From: Legionella sp.
GTDB lineage: Bacteria > Pseudomonadota > Gammaproteobacteria > Legionellales > Legionellaceae
Length of the DNA stretch: 64,000 nt
Direction: 5' to 3'
NCBI GenBank assembly: GCA_030680075.1
Contig: JAUXWR010000131.1
Span: 186,001-250,000, forward strand
The notes beneath the pieces are model-generated. The model saw only the letters and a list, made by a program, of their open reading frames with translations. It made no database searches and had not been told where the DNA came from. Below are positions 1 to 7,241 of the stretch, in pieces. The position numbers and the translations under genes are program-made. Every line of letters starts with the position of its first letter. Within the stretch, counting starts at the first letter, position 1.

Positions 1-204
1 CAAATGATTAATGGAATGAAAGCGGTTGGCGATGGCTCTATAAAAACCTTCCCCTTACGCGGCATTAAAGAATCTCCCCCCTATTTGCACGATGGGCGCT
101 TGTTAACACTGGAAGATACGGTAGAGTTTTTTAATATTGTTTTACAACTGAAATTAAATGCAGAAGAGAAACAGGACTTAACGGCATTTCTGCGCGTGCT
201 CTAG
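1..204 (+). CDS. C-terminal end of a di-heme cytochrome c peroxidase/MauG-like protein (partial)
   Basis: The reading frame is already open at base 1, so only the last 67 or so residues are present. The visible segment reads KTFPLRGIKESPPYLHDGR followed by TLEDTVEFF and ends in EEKQDLTAFLRVL. This matches the usual tail of di-heme cytochrome c peroxidase/MauG-family proteins, where a TPSLRN..PYxHDG loop precedes a short helix and a final LxxFLxxL helix. The family is periplasmic and reduces peroxide or oxidises partner proteins with two c-type hemes. The CxxCH heme motifs would lie left of the window and cannot be checked. The ATG at base 4 is probably internal, not the start. An imperfect hairpin follows the stop. 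Confidence 0.7.
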   Translation, partial: QMINGMKAVGDGSIKTFPLRGIKESPPYLHDGRLLTLEDTVEFFNIVLQLKLNAEEKQDLTAFLRVL

Positions 205-215
205 GGTTTTATCTT

Positions 216-260
216 CAATCGCCAACATATCGTGAATTAGTCACGGTATGCTGGCGATTG
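216..260 (+). terminator. Imperfect 20-bp hairpin after the peroxidase-like gene
   Basis: Arms at 216-235 and 241-260 pair over 20 positions with one mismatch and one G-U pair around a 5-nt loop. It lies 12 nt after the stop codon. There is no clear U-run after it, so it may protect or trim the 3' end and need not be a true intrinsic terminator. Confidence 0.45.
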
Positions 261-442
261 CACCACTCGGTAATTGAAATTAGGATCTCTTTACTAATTC
301 TTCTCTCTTTTATGTAAATTTTTCTCTCAAAAATGGCAGCTTTGACTATTGTATAGTAAGCTAAATAAACCGGTTATGAATTGAGGAAGTCTTATTTGTA
401 ACGGCGCTCTTAATACCCATTAATATTACATGGAGAGTAGAC

Positions 443-1063
443 ATGGCAAAACCAAAAGCATTGGATGTGACTGAACAAACACTGGATATCGAGGCACTTA
501 GCAAAGCAGTCAAGCATATTAAAAGTGACTTTGAGTCCCAATATAAAAAAATTGCTAAAACTCATAAAAAAACGTCCAAACCTCATGGTCTTGCTTCTGA
601 AGAATTAGATGATATCCCGACACCTGCCGATAATACTGCAGATGACGAAGCCAGCAGCAGTAGTTGCTGTGCGAGCGTTGGAAGTTGTGTGAGCTGGAGT
701 TGGAGCTTTTTCACGAGTATAAAAATTCCTCAAGAGTATATTGATATTACTGAGTGGCTTGGTTCGCTTGCAATAAAAGACAAGATAAATTCTCAAATCG
801 TGGTTACGGCACTGGTTTTAAGCGCTCAATATGCCTCTCGTGCAGGCACAGGCAATGACATTGCAGTACAGGCGTTTCAATTTGTGATACAGCAATTTAA
901 AGACGGTTTTAATCTTGACATAGACGTAAATATTGACCCAAGTCCAGAAGACCTCCAGCAATTGCAAAACTACTGCGTGGAAAATAAGATTACCATTCCC
1001 AATAGTATAAAGAACATTATAAACGAGTCAGTGGAAGCGACTTCTGCTCTTGTTCCGGCTTAA
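443..1063 (+). CDS. Hypothetical protein with a Ser/Cys/Trp-rich linker
   Basis: I do not recognise this 206-residue protein. Residues 1-60 are charged and probably helical, with many lysines. About residues 70-92 form an unusual low-complexity segment, SSSSCCASVGSCVSWSWSFF, and residues 100-206 are a mixed, probably globular domain rich in I, V, D and N. There is no signal peptide; the first residues are MAKPKALDVTEQ. The start has a good GGAGAG site 6-7 nt upstream. It stands alone: a 240-nt gap precedes it and a hairpin separates it from the convergent symporter gene. An effector or a surface-associated protein is possible, but nothing in the sequence decides this. Confidence 0.6.
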   Translation: MAKPKALDVTEQTLDIEALSKAVKHIKSDFESQYKKIAKTHKKTSKPHGLASEELDDIPTPADNTADDEASSSSCCASVGSCVSWSWSFFTSIKIPQEYIDITEWLGSLAIKDKINSQIVVTALVLSAQYASRAGTGNDIAVQAFQFVIQQFKDGFNLDIDVNIDPSPEDLQQLQNYCVENKITIPNSIKNIINESVEATSALVPA

Positions 1064-1078
1064 CACTCAACCTGCAAC

Positions 1079-1121
1079 CTTGTCGTTCTTTTACGGTACA
1101 ATCTACCGTAGGAACGACAAG
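1079..1121. terminator. Bidirectional hairpin between convergent genes
   Basis: CTTGTCGTTC..TACGGTA (from 1079) pairs with TACCGTA..GAACGACAAG (to 1121), giving a 17-bp stem with a small bulge. It sits between the stops of the unknown gene (+) and the symporter (-). The lack of a long T-run leaves its strength uncertain. Confidence 0.5.
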
Positions 1122-1133
1122 ATTTACCCGACT

Positions 1134-2354
1134 TTAGTTGCGATAATTTTCCTGGATGCGTGCATCCGGAAACAATGGCAAACTCATGTCTTTTAACTTC
1201 TCATGCAACTTGGTAAACATAATGGGAAACACCCCGTTAGCAGTAACATTAGCGGTAGTGCCGAAAGGGTCGCAAATCAGATAAACGGCAGTGATTAAGC
1301 CAATCATATCACTTGAAAAACCAAGGTGCGCTTCCAAAAGAGGTGTCACGACAATAATAACCCCACCAGGAACGGCCGCGACTGCATATTTGGCCAGTGC
1401 TGTATAAAGCGCAAAAACGATAAAAACAGACAGCGAGGGCATCGGTAACCCAAAAGTGAGAATGGTCGCAAGACTTAAGATGGGAATACCAATAGCGCTG
1501 CCAATGGTATGGATATTAATAATAGCGGGAACCAGCATTTTTGCCTGCTGAGAATTGTTGAGATTCTTCTCGGTGGATAAAAGAAGTACAGGCATCGCAG
1601 CAGCGCTTGAAATAGTACTAAAGCCTGTGAGGCTGGCGGGCAACACATTTTTAAGATAAAAAACAAATTTTTTGAACGAAAACTGGCTCGCCACAAGGTA
1701 CCAGAAGCCCAGGTATAGCCATTGGGTTGCAATAATCAACACAAGAATTGGCCCATACAAGCTTAAAGAGGTCTGTAATATTTGCTCATGTTCAAGCTTG
1801 AATACAAAGCCTAAAATAAATAAAGGCAAAAGAGGAATAAATATTTTTTTCAGAAAGTTATTCGCCGCTTTATTCAGATAGGTCGCTACATTTTTAGCGA
1901 CAGGGTTTGGCCAGATTGAGAAGAATATACCCGCCAAAAAACCGCACATTAGTGCAATATCATTTGAAACAAGCTTTGTCAGGTGAAATTCCCAACTGGG
2001 TAACAAGTGCGGTGAGGAGTTTAGTGCTGCTGGGGTAAAATGAAAGAAATTAAGACCAATAGAGCCTGATGTATATCCCACCATAAGGGCGGTAAAATTG
2101 GAGATAAAAACAGTGACTACTAACAGGAGTACAAAAAAAACAGCCCCTTTCTGTAAATTTGAAAGGCAGGAAAAAATAAAGCTGAAAATAATAAAGGGTA
2201 ATACAAATTCCAGAACAGATTTCATGCTCAAGCTTACGGCATAACTGATGGATTTAATGCCAACTGGAATGTATTGACCTAAAATTAGAGGAAGAATAAG
2301 TATAGCAAGAAGACAAAGCGGTAGTTTGATTTTTTTAATAAATTCTCTAGACAT
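1134..2354 (-). CDS. Dicarboxylate/amino acid:cation symporter (DAACS/SDF family)
   Basis: A 406-residue inner-membrane protein with about eight to ten hydrophobic segments. It would import a dicarboxylate or acidic amino acid with Na+ or H+. Family signals are the Ser-rich re-entrant loop SSAAAMPVLLLSTEKN (about residues 248-263), PAIINIHTIGSAIGIP after it, and DPFGTTANVTANG near the end, which corresponds to the DRxRTxxNVxGD motif of GltPh/DctA proteins. The usual DRxRT Asp-Arg pair is changed to DPFGT here and Asp of NVxGD is Asn-like (NVTAN), so substrate choice may differ from glutamate transporters. Length is typical for the family. It is transcribed alone and converges on the unknown upstream gene. 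Confidence 0.85.
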   Translation of the reverse strand: MSREFIKKIKLPLCLLAILILPLILGQYIPVGIKSISYAVSLSMKSVLEFVLPFIIFSFIFSCLSNLQKGAVFFVLLLVVTVFISNFTALMVGYTSGSIGLNFFHFTPAALNSSPHLLPSWEFHLTKLVSNDIALMCGFLAGIFFSIWPNPVAKNVATYLNKAANNFLKKIFIPLLPLFILGFVFKLEHEQILQTSLSLYGPILVLIIATQWLYLGFWYLVASQFSFKKFVFYLKNVLPASLTGFSTISSAAAMPVLLLSTEKNLNNSQQAKMLVPAIINIHTIGSAIGIPILSLATILTFGLPMPSLSVFIVFALYTALAKYAVAAVPGGVIIVVTPLLEAHLGFSSDMIGLITAVYLICDPFGTTANVTANGVFPIMFTKLHEKLKDMSLPLFPDARIQENYRN

Positions 2355-2697
2355 ATAAATCCTTAATAAACCTTATATACACTCATTGGAATCCGCTGTC
2401 TTTACACAGCAATTTTAAAATCCTTGAAAATAGCTCGTCGTTGCGAGCCTGCGGCTCGCAAAGATGGTATCTTTTACTGATCTAAAATTATAAATTCCAA
2501 AAATCTTGCTTAAAAGCCCCGCCAGTATCCCAGAATCTTACCTGACAGGCCAACATTTTCTGCTATATTTTCATGCAGGGCGTTATATTTAGGGACTTAA
2601 CCTGTTGTTATTTAGCGATTTAAGGCCACCCATTTGTGTTCTTGCCGTGAATTAAGTATGTTTTAATGAAGGTATCACGTCCCTTACATGGAGTTTT
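2355..2697. other. Intergenic region with a dispersed-repeat hairpin
   Basis: This 343-nt divergent spacer separates the symporter (-) from the DUF4424-like gene (+). Its one clear structure is a perfect 9-bp hairpin with a 3-nt loop at 2441-2461 (TTGCGAGCC/GGCTCGCAA), flanked by CGTCG and AAGATGG. That resembles the CGTCxTTGCGAG repeat seen again at 41.6-41.7 kb. Promoters for both genes should lie here, but I cannot point to convincing -35/-10 pairs. Confidence 0.5.
2441..2461. repeat. Short palindrome of the TTGCGAG repeat family
   Basis: TTGCGAGCC (2441-2449) and GGCTCGCAA (2453-2461) form a perfect inverted repeat. The flanks (CGTCG before, AAGATGG after) resemble the dispersed CGTC-TTGCGAG repeat common in Legionellaceae and some other bacteria. 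It is not next to a gene end, so a terminator role is unlikely. Confidence 0.55.
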
Positions 2698-3723
2698 ATG
2701 ATGGTCAGGTTTCTCTTCTCGCTCGTTTTTTTTGTAGTGCCCCTCATTCCAGTACAAGCAAATGATACCTCCTTTGGTGGGTCAGGCTCATTACCTGTGC
2801 CGGTTAAAGAGCACAAGGTTAAAATGCTTGATGAAAAAATTTTGCTGCAAGGTTATAAGCTAAATACGACGGATTTTAAGGGCGAATGGCGCGTGAGCTG
2901 CGATTTTACCTTTGAAAACACAGCAAATGAGTCACTTGCCTTTCGAATGGGCTTTCCACTTCCGGTTATTGATGAAGACAGTGCTTACTCAATACCGGCA
3001 GGTCATAAGGGCAGTTCGGGCGACCCCTTGGTTCATGATTTCACTGTTCTTGTGGATGGTAAATCAAAAACCGTAAACAGGCAGGTGATTGGCGCAAATG
3101 AGGCGCACGGAATCTATTATAAAGATGCCTATTTATGGGATATGACTTTTTCGCCCCGGCAAAGGGTAAAGGTCCGTCATGACTACGTCACTGGCGTAAC
3201 CAGTGATGTCATGGGGTTTACGACAGTAAGCTACGTATTGCAAACTGGCCGTTTATGGCAGGGAGGGGCTATCGGTCATACTCATTTAGAAGTTGTTCCA
3301 AATACTCCTTCACGTCTTTGTTCCGAGATTGATCAATCAGTCGGGGACTATACTGGCACAACGCCTCCCGGGATGAAAATAATTACAGAAGGGCGCAACC
3401 GTAAATATGTCTGGGATTTGGATAATTTTACCCCACAAAGCGATCTGAACCTTTGTTTGCAACTAGGCAGACGCTACATTTTTTATCGAGTAGTCATTCC
3501 AATTATTAATAAATCGATGGAATTAAACAATTTAACCAAAGAAAAATTACGTCTTTTAAGAAACAGTATATTTGCTCAGTATGGGCGCGAGTTTAAAGAC
3601 CCGGCATTACAGCAGTATTTTAGTGAGCAATGGTGGTACGAACCAAATGCAGATTATAACGATACCCTGCTCTCAAAAGAGGATAAAGAGGCATTGGCGT
3701 TAATTGCCAAGGAAGAATCATAG
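2698..3723 (+). CDS. Secreted DUF4424-like protein with C-terminal YARHG domain
   Basis: A 341-residue protein with a clear Sec signal peptide (hydrophobic residues 4-18, VQA cleavage near residue 21). Residues about 25-250 resemble DUF4424: an opening with KMLDEKILLQG, an all-beta segment with FTFENTANESLAFRMGFPLP, and repeated aromatic strands. Residues about 276-335 fit the YARHG domain: NLTKEKLRLLRNSIFAQYGR, then LQQYFSEQWWY. YARHG is found at the ends of secreted or peptidoglycan-associated proteins, and its function is not well defined. Two consecutive ATGs (2698, 2701) follow a GGAG site. It probably acts in the periplasm or on the surface. No operon partner is visible. Confidence 0.7.
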   Translation: MMVRFLFSLVFFVVPLIPVQANDTSFGGSGSLPVPVKEHKVKMLDEKILLQGYKLNTTDFKGEWRVSCDFTFENTANESLAFRMGFPLPVIDEDSAYSIPAGHKGSSGDPLVHDFTVLVDGKSKTVNRQVIGANEAHGIYYKDAYLWDMTFSPRQRVKVRHDYVTGVTSDVMGFTTVSYVLQTGRLWQGGAIGHTHLEVVPNTPSRLCSEIDQSVGDYTGTTPPGMKIITEGRNRKYVWDLDNFTPQSDLNLCLQLGRRYIFYRVVIPIINKSMELNNLTKEKLRLLRNSIFAQYGREFKDPALQQYFSEQWWYEPNADYNDTLLSKEDKEALALIAKEES

Positions 3724-3738
3724 CGAGTATTTTGACGC

Positions 3739-4026
3739 TTAATCATCAGGAATGAGACTCGCGGGCTCAATGATACTCCCGCGAATTTCTACCACTTTAT
3801 GCCGTGATTTGCTCCCTTTCATTAAGGATATTTCACGCACAGGTACGTTGAAAAGTATGGCTATAAAGTGCAGCAAAGCTTCATTGGCGCGCCCCTCAAC
3901 AGGAGGTGCTGCGAGTCGAATTTTGAGTGCTTCCCCATGAAGTCCTGCGACGGCAGAATGTTTTGCCCCAGGCTGAATGTAAACCCTTATGGTAAGGGCG
4001 TCACCTTTTTGAGAATACCAGGCCAT
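3739..4026 (-). CDS. DUF167 (YggU) family protein
   Basis: A 95-residue cytoplasmic protein of the YggU/DUF167 family, whose function is poorly known. The family pattern is plain: RVYIQPGAKHSAVAG, then LKIRLAAPPVEGRANEALL, then a final SRHKVVEI strand. The start chosen is the ATG at 4026 (MAWYSQKG). A longer frame reaches 4128 but would overlap the divergent carotenoid oxygenase start at 4100, and the extra residues do not fit the family. The ribosome site before 4026 is weak, and an ATG at 4062 is an alternative. In many gammaproteobacteria yggU sits beside yggT or proC; neither is seen here. Confidence 0.8.
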   Translation of the reverse strand: MAWYSQKGDALTIRVYIQPGAKHSAVAGLHGEALKIRLAAPPVEGRANEALLHFIAILFNVPVREISLMKGSKSRHKVVEIRGSIIEPASLIPDD

Positions 4027-4099
4027 TTTAACGATACACTTTTCGCAATGAGGTGCTAGCATTATATTATGTTTACCAGCAGCAAAAAAAGAGAAGAAG

Positions 4100-5524
4100 A
4101 TGTCACTAGCAAATTTAAATCTTTCCAAGGCCTTTTCTTCTCAATATGAGGAAAAAACTCTGGAAAACTTGCCGATTCACGGAGAAATTCCAGGCTGGTT
4201 ATCGGGGAGTTTTGTGAGTAATGGGCCTGCGCAATTTGAAGTGGGGTCAACTCATTTTGATCATTGGTTCGATGGCTTTGCCATGCTTAAAAAGTTTGAT
4301 TTCAAAGCAGGTGTGGTGAGTTTTCAGAACCGTTTTTTACGCTCAACGCAATACATTGAAAGCAACAAGCATAAACAATTAAAGGATAACGAGTTTGGTA
4401 CGTGGGCAAGTAGTTCAATATTCCCTCGTATTCAAGGTGCTATTCGCGGGTTAATTAATGGCGCTTCCTATGACAATTGTAATGTAAATACCTGCCGCAT
4501 TGCCGAGACATGGCTCGCCATGACGGAAAGCAGTAATATTAATACTTTTGATGTAAATGATTTAAGCACCATTGGCGCGTTTAAATTCAATGATGCAATT
4601 CGTAGCCAGTTAACGTTGGCGCATCCTCATTTTGATAGAGCAAAAGGCGAGCTAATTAATGTTTCTATCGATATAGGACGATTTTCCAACTATCATGTTT
4701 ACAAAATAGACCCAGTTACCAAAAGACGCCATATTATTCAAACCTACTCTTCAGACAAGTTGTTTTATCATCACAGTTTTAGCCTAACCACCAATTATAT
4801 TATTTTATTTAAATCCCCTTTATTGATTAATAAATATAAGTTAATGCTGGGGTATCCATTTAACGAAACGTTACAGTTCCATCAGAATTTGTCCTCTTTT
4901 TTTATTATTATTGATAGACGTAATGGAAAAATTGTTGAAATTGAAACGGAATCTTTTGTTTGTTTGCATAGCGTGAATGCTTATGAATATGGGTCCGAAA
5001 TAATACTTGATTTGGTCTGTTATGGTGATGGCAATCCCTATGATAAGTTATATCTCGCGAAGCTTCGCTCAACGGATTATTCACTCTCTGCCGGTGAAAT
5101 CAGGCGTTATGTTATTAATCCGGCGTCGAAAAATAGTCATTACACCACGGTGTCTGCAAAAATTCATGAATTTCCCCGCATTAACTACGCGCTTAATGGC
5201 AATAATTATCAATTTGCTTATACGACGATGCTGAACCATCCTGCTGATAATTTTTTTAATGCCCTTCAAAAGCTTGCGATGCAGACAGGCAACATCACGC
5301 GGTGGCAAAAACCGAATTACTACCTTGGTGAGGCGGTATTTGTAGCAAAAAACGGCAGTCTTGATGAGGACGAAGGTGTTTTATTAACAATAGCATTTGA
5401 TTTGACGACACAATCATCTGCCTTGGTGGTAATAGATGCCCAAAGCATGCAGCAAATAGCAGAAGTATGCATACCCTTGCATTTGCCTTTTGGATTGCAT
5501 GGAAATTTCTATATCAACCGATAA
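4100..5524 (+). CDS. Carotenoid oxygenase (RPE65/CCO family)
   Basis: A 474-residue non-heme iron dioxygenase of the carotenoid cleavage family, which cuts double bonds in carotenoids or related polyenes and stilbenes. The family signature FDHWFDGFAMLKKF is at residues 53-66. Four histidines can be assigned as Fe(II) ligands from their contexts: H175 (AHPHFD), H225 (YHHSFSLT), H290 (CLHSVNAYE) and H466 (FGLHGNFY). The length is normal, with no signal peptide. An AGAAGA stretch precedes the start. No carotenoid biosynthesis gene is in the window, so the substrate cannot be named; a host-derived or dietary carotenoid is one possibility. Its 3' end overlaps the convergent DUF6969 gene by 11 nt. 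Confidence 0.88.
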   Translation: MSLANLNLSKAFSSQYEEKTLENLPIHGEIPGWLSGSFVSNGPAQFEVGSTHFDHWFDGFAMLKKFDFKAGVVSFQNRFLRSTQYIESNKHKQLKDNEFGTWASSSIFPRIQGAIRGLINGASYDNCNVNTCRIAETWLAMTESSNINTFDVNDLSTIGAFKFNDAIRSQLTLAHPHFDRAKGELINVSIDIGRFSNYHVYKIDPVTKRRHIIQTYSSDKLFYHHSFSLTTNYIILFKSPLLINKYKLMLGYPFNETLQFHQNLSSFFIIIDRRNGKIVEIETESFVCLHSVNAYEYGSEIILDLVCYGDGNPYDKLYLAKLRSTDYSLSAGEIRRYVINPASKNSHYTTVSAKIHEFPRINYALNGNNYQFAYTTMLNHPADNFFNALQKLAMQTGNITRWQKPNYYLGEAVFVAKNGSLDEDEGVLLTIAFDLTTQSSALVVIDAQSMQQIAEVCIPLHLPFGLHGNFYINR

Positions 5525-6221
5525 CCCATTGAATTTGCGTATTTAAATTTATCGAAATTTCCGATAATTCTTCTATTTCACGGTTTTCATATACATTTTT
5601 ATCGGGATTATCTATTTTTTGTTGAGCAATGTTTGTGTCGCGCGCTCTTTGTAGCCATTCAATTTGAGGGGCGAATAAATGAATAACCCCTTCCACCCAA
5701 CTATCAAGAATTTGCCAATGGGGGCAGTCATTTAAGGTCATTTTATAACGCTTGATGAAAAAAGGTGCGTGCTTTGCATCGTACCAAATATCGGATGAAA
5801 CCCAGCGGTTTACAGTAAAGAGACGAATTGGCTGCCCAAACTGATTCATTGAAATTGCGACCAGGTGGGTCATGGGGCTTTGGTTCTGAGAATCAGCCGG
5901 CAGGGTAGGGGTTATGCGTCTTGGGATATTTTTATAGCGCATAAAACAATGAAAATGACCATGTTCCATGCTTTCAACATTCTCACGGTGGCAGTGATAA
6001 AAATACTGGGCGCCCGTTGTGTAATCAATCCTGTCCCCTTTCGGGTAATGACTCATGCGAATAAACTGACGTTTTTTTTGGAGGGTGTAATGCAGGATAT
6101 TTTTACCGTTCTTTCCCATCATTTGCTGCTGAGCTTGTAAGACCTGTGAGGCATAATCCAGCAGTCGCGATTTTTTCCAGCGTGTTAATTCAGGTAAGTG
6201 AAATTCAGGCGTTATTATCAT
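5514..6221 (-). CDS. DUF6969-like His-rich protein, partner of the CxxC-repeat peptide
   Basis: A 235-residue soluble protein without a signal peptide. It carries clustered conserved-looking residues: HYPKGDRIDYTTGAQYFYHCHR (split here as HYPKGD and TGAQYFYHCHR), then MEHGHFHCFMR, then THLVAISMNQFGQPIRLFTVNRW. This agrees with my memory of the DUF6969 family, which has no established role. The density of His in HCHR and EHGHFH suggests metal binding, which is my inference. The gene lies just downstream of the Cys-rich peptide gene on the same strand, separated by 48 nt containing a perfect 15-bp hairpin. This layout is like the precursor-hairpin-enzyme order of the bufferin operon at 40 kb. 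The start at 6221 has no obvious ribosome site, so translation may depend on that hairpin region. Confidence 0.65.
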   Translation of the reverse strand: MIITPEFHLPELTRWKKSRLLDYASQVLQAQQQMMGKNGKNILHYTLQKKRQFIRMSHYPKGDRIDYTTGAQYFYHCHRENVESMEHGHFHCFMRYKNIPRRITPTLPADSQNQSPMTHLVAISMNQFGQPIRLFTVNRWVSSDIWYDAKHAPFFIKRYKMTLNDCPHWQILDSWVEGVIHLFAPQIEWLQRARDTNIAQQKIDNPDKNVYENREIEELSEISINLNTQIQWVIG

Positions 6222-6224
6222 AGG

Positions 6225-6261
6225 AATAAGGAAGTAATAATCAAGCTATTACTTCCTTATT
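6225..6261 (-). terminator. Perfect 15-bp hairpin between peptide gene and DUF6969 gene
   Basis: Arms 6225-6239 and 6247-6261 (AATAAGGAAGTAATA and its complement) are perfectly paired around a 7-nt loop. On the minus strand it comes 8 nt after the peptide stop and 3 nt before the DUF6969 start. It is AT-rich and ends in TTATTCCT, so it could be a leaky terminator or an RNA-processing/3'-stabilising element giving more peptide than enzyme. Confidence 0.65.
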
Positions 6262-6269
6262 ATCAGGAA

Positions 6270-6503
6270 TTAGCTACCACTGCAACCTTCGCATCCCTTG
6301 CAGCCTTGGCAACCTTTGCAGCCTTGGCAACCTTTACAACCTTTACAACCTTGGCATCCTTTACAGCCCTGGCATCCTTTGCAACCGGTGCAATCTGTTG
6401 CAACTTGTGCGGCATTGGCATTGGCAGCAAACGCTACAGAAGCCACAGGAGCAGTTGATAAAGCCGTGAGTAATGCAGCAACAGCAATTGATGATTTTTT
6501 CAT
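6270..6503 (-). CDS. Exported CxxC-repeat peptide (bufferin-like RiPP precursor candidate)
   Basis: A 77-residue protein with a signal peptide (MKKSSIAVAALLTALSTAPV, cleavage near AFA at residue 27), a short Ala/Asn linker, then about 40 residues made almost wholly of CKGCQG units. There are 13 cysteines at strict 3-residue spacing from DC to EGCSGS. A strong AAGGAAG site precedes the start. The layout of signal peptide plus Cys/Lys/Gly repeat is that of bufferin/HvfA-type exported metallophore precursors modified by DUF692 enzymes, but no DUF692 gene is adjacent; the neighbour is DUF6969. Metal (Cu or Zn) binding in the periplasm is a reasonable inference. The coding DNA is a near-perfect 18-nt tandem repeat, so copy number may vary. 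Confidence 0.8.
   Translation of the reverse strand: MKKSSIAVAALLTALSTAPVASVAFAANANAAQVATDCTGCKGCQGCKGCQGCKGCKGCQGCKGCQGCKGCEGCSGS
6273..6396 (-). repeat. Tandem 9/18-nt repeat coding for CKG/CQG units
   Basis: The 3' half of the peptide gene is built from alternating GGTTGCCAA and GGCTGCAAA-type 9-mers in tandem. Slippage here would add or remove whole CxG units without shifting frame. Confidence 0.8.
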
Positions 6504-6635
6504 GGCAATCTTCCTTGGAAATTAAGAGATGAAACCAATTAAAGCTTAGCAGAGAAATCAGAGAATATCTTTCGGTGTGCAAATTTTTTTTATTTATCGA
6601 AATAATTAAACAAGAGCCTGATTAATATACCGATC

Positions 6636-6666
6636 GTAGCCCGGATTAGCGAAAGCGTAATCCGGG
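6636..6666. repeat. GTAGCCCGGATTAGCG palindromic repeat
   Basis: GTAGCCCGGATTA at 6636 is followed by a short loop and TAATCCGGG to 6666, giving a 9-bp hairpin (CCCGGATTA/TAATCCGGG). It belongs to the same REP-like family as the CCCGTATTA elements at 13.1 and 14.1 kb. It lies just downstream of the hypothetical gene at 6688-7158 (-) and may serve as its 3' end structure. Confidence 0.65.
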
Positions 6667-6687
6667 AAATTGGATATATCGCTATGG

Positions 6688-7158
6688 CTACGGTAGATAA
6701 TGTTGAAAACTGGAATGACCTTTTTCCAGCGTTTCCCGGATGTCTTTATCTTTGTGAAGTTTCGCCAGTGCTGTTTGTAAATCCCGTAAAAATGGGGTCG
6801 CCGCCTCGGAGCTGACAGCTGTTGTATTCTCCTCTTGTTCAAAGAATGCTGAGGCGTCTTTTAGCGTTAAGTTTCTGTCGACAAACGAATCCAGTGCGCC
6901 CGTTTGAGATTGAAAAGCGCAGATAAACTTCCTGCAACAGGTATTAAAGAAAGGATTTTCTTTTAAAATCAGTGCTGAAGACGTTAATATGGTTGTAATT
7001 CGGTCGTCTTTGTACTTTTCCGGGTGGGTAGATGCGCTATTATATAAATTAGTAAGTAAGGTTAAAAGCTCCTGAAAATTTCTATCCGTTGGGGCATTCT
7101 GAGAATACTCAATGCATAGAGTTTTAAGCAAATCCAGGCAATCGTCACTGATTGGCAT
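6688..7158 (-). CDS. Hypothetical protein, mostly helical
   Basis: I do not recognise this 156-residue protein. It is predicted to be largely alpha-helical (LLKTLCIEYSQN, FQELLTLLTNLYNSA, LRDLQTALAKLH), has five cysteines including a CC pair in FFNTCCRKFICAF, and has no signal peptide or membrane segment. A GGAG site sits 7 nt before the ATG at 7158. It is monocistronic, with a palindromic repeat shortly after its end. Short helical soluble proteins of this type in Legionella are often uncharacterised or effector candidates, but no secretion signal stands out. Confidence 0.6.
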   Translation of the reverse strand: MPISDDCLDLLKTLCIEYSQNAPTDRNFQELLTLLTNLYNSASTHPEKYKDDRITTILTSSALILKENPFFNTCCRKFICAFQSQTGALDSFVDRNLTLKDASAFFEQEENTTAVSSEAATPFLRDLQTALAKLHKDKDIRETLEKGHSSFQHYLP

Positions 7159-7241
7159 TCCTTTACTCCATCCGTAATGATTATATTATTAATATCGCAA
7201 TGTGGGCTTAAATGCAACAAATTAATTTAGAGTTGTAAAAA

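Noticed and set aside
6273..6396. Short regular repeats that look like a tiny CRISPR array
   Set aside because: The repeats are contiguous 9/18-mers without unique spacers and code for CKG/CQG units in a gene with a signal peptide.
6198..6525. Open frames on the + strand opposite the CxxC-repeat peptide
   Set aside because: They are low-complexity antisense frames (Ala/Thr- or Gln/Pro-rich) created by the tandem repeat; the minus frame has the ribosome site and signal peptide.
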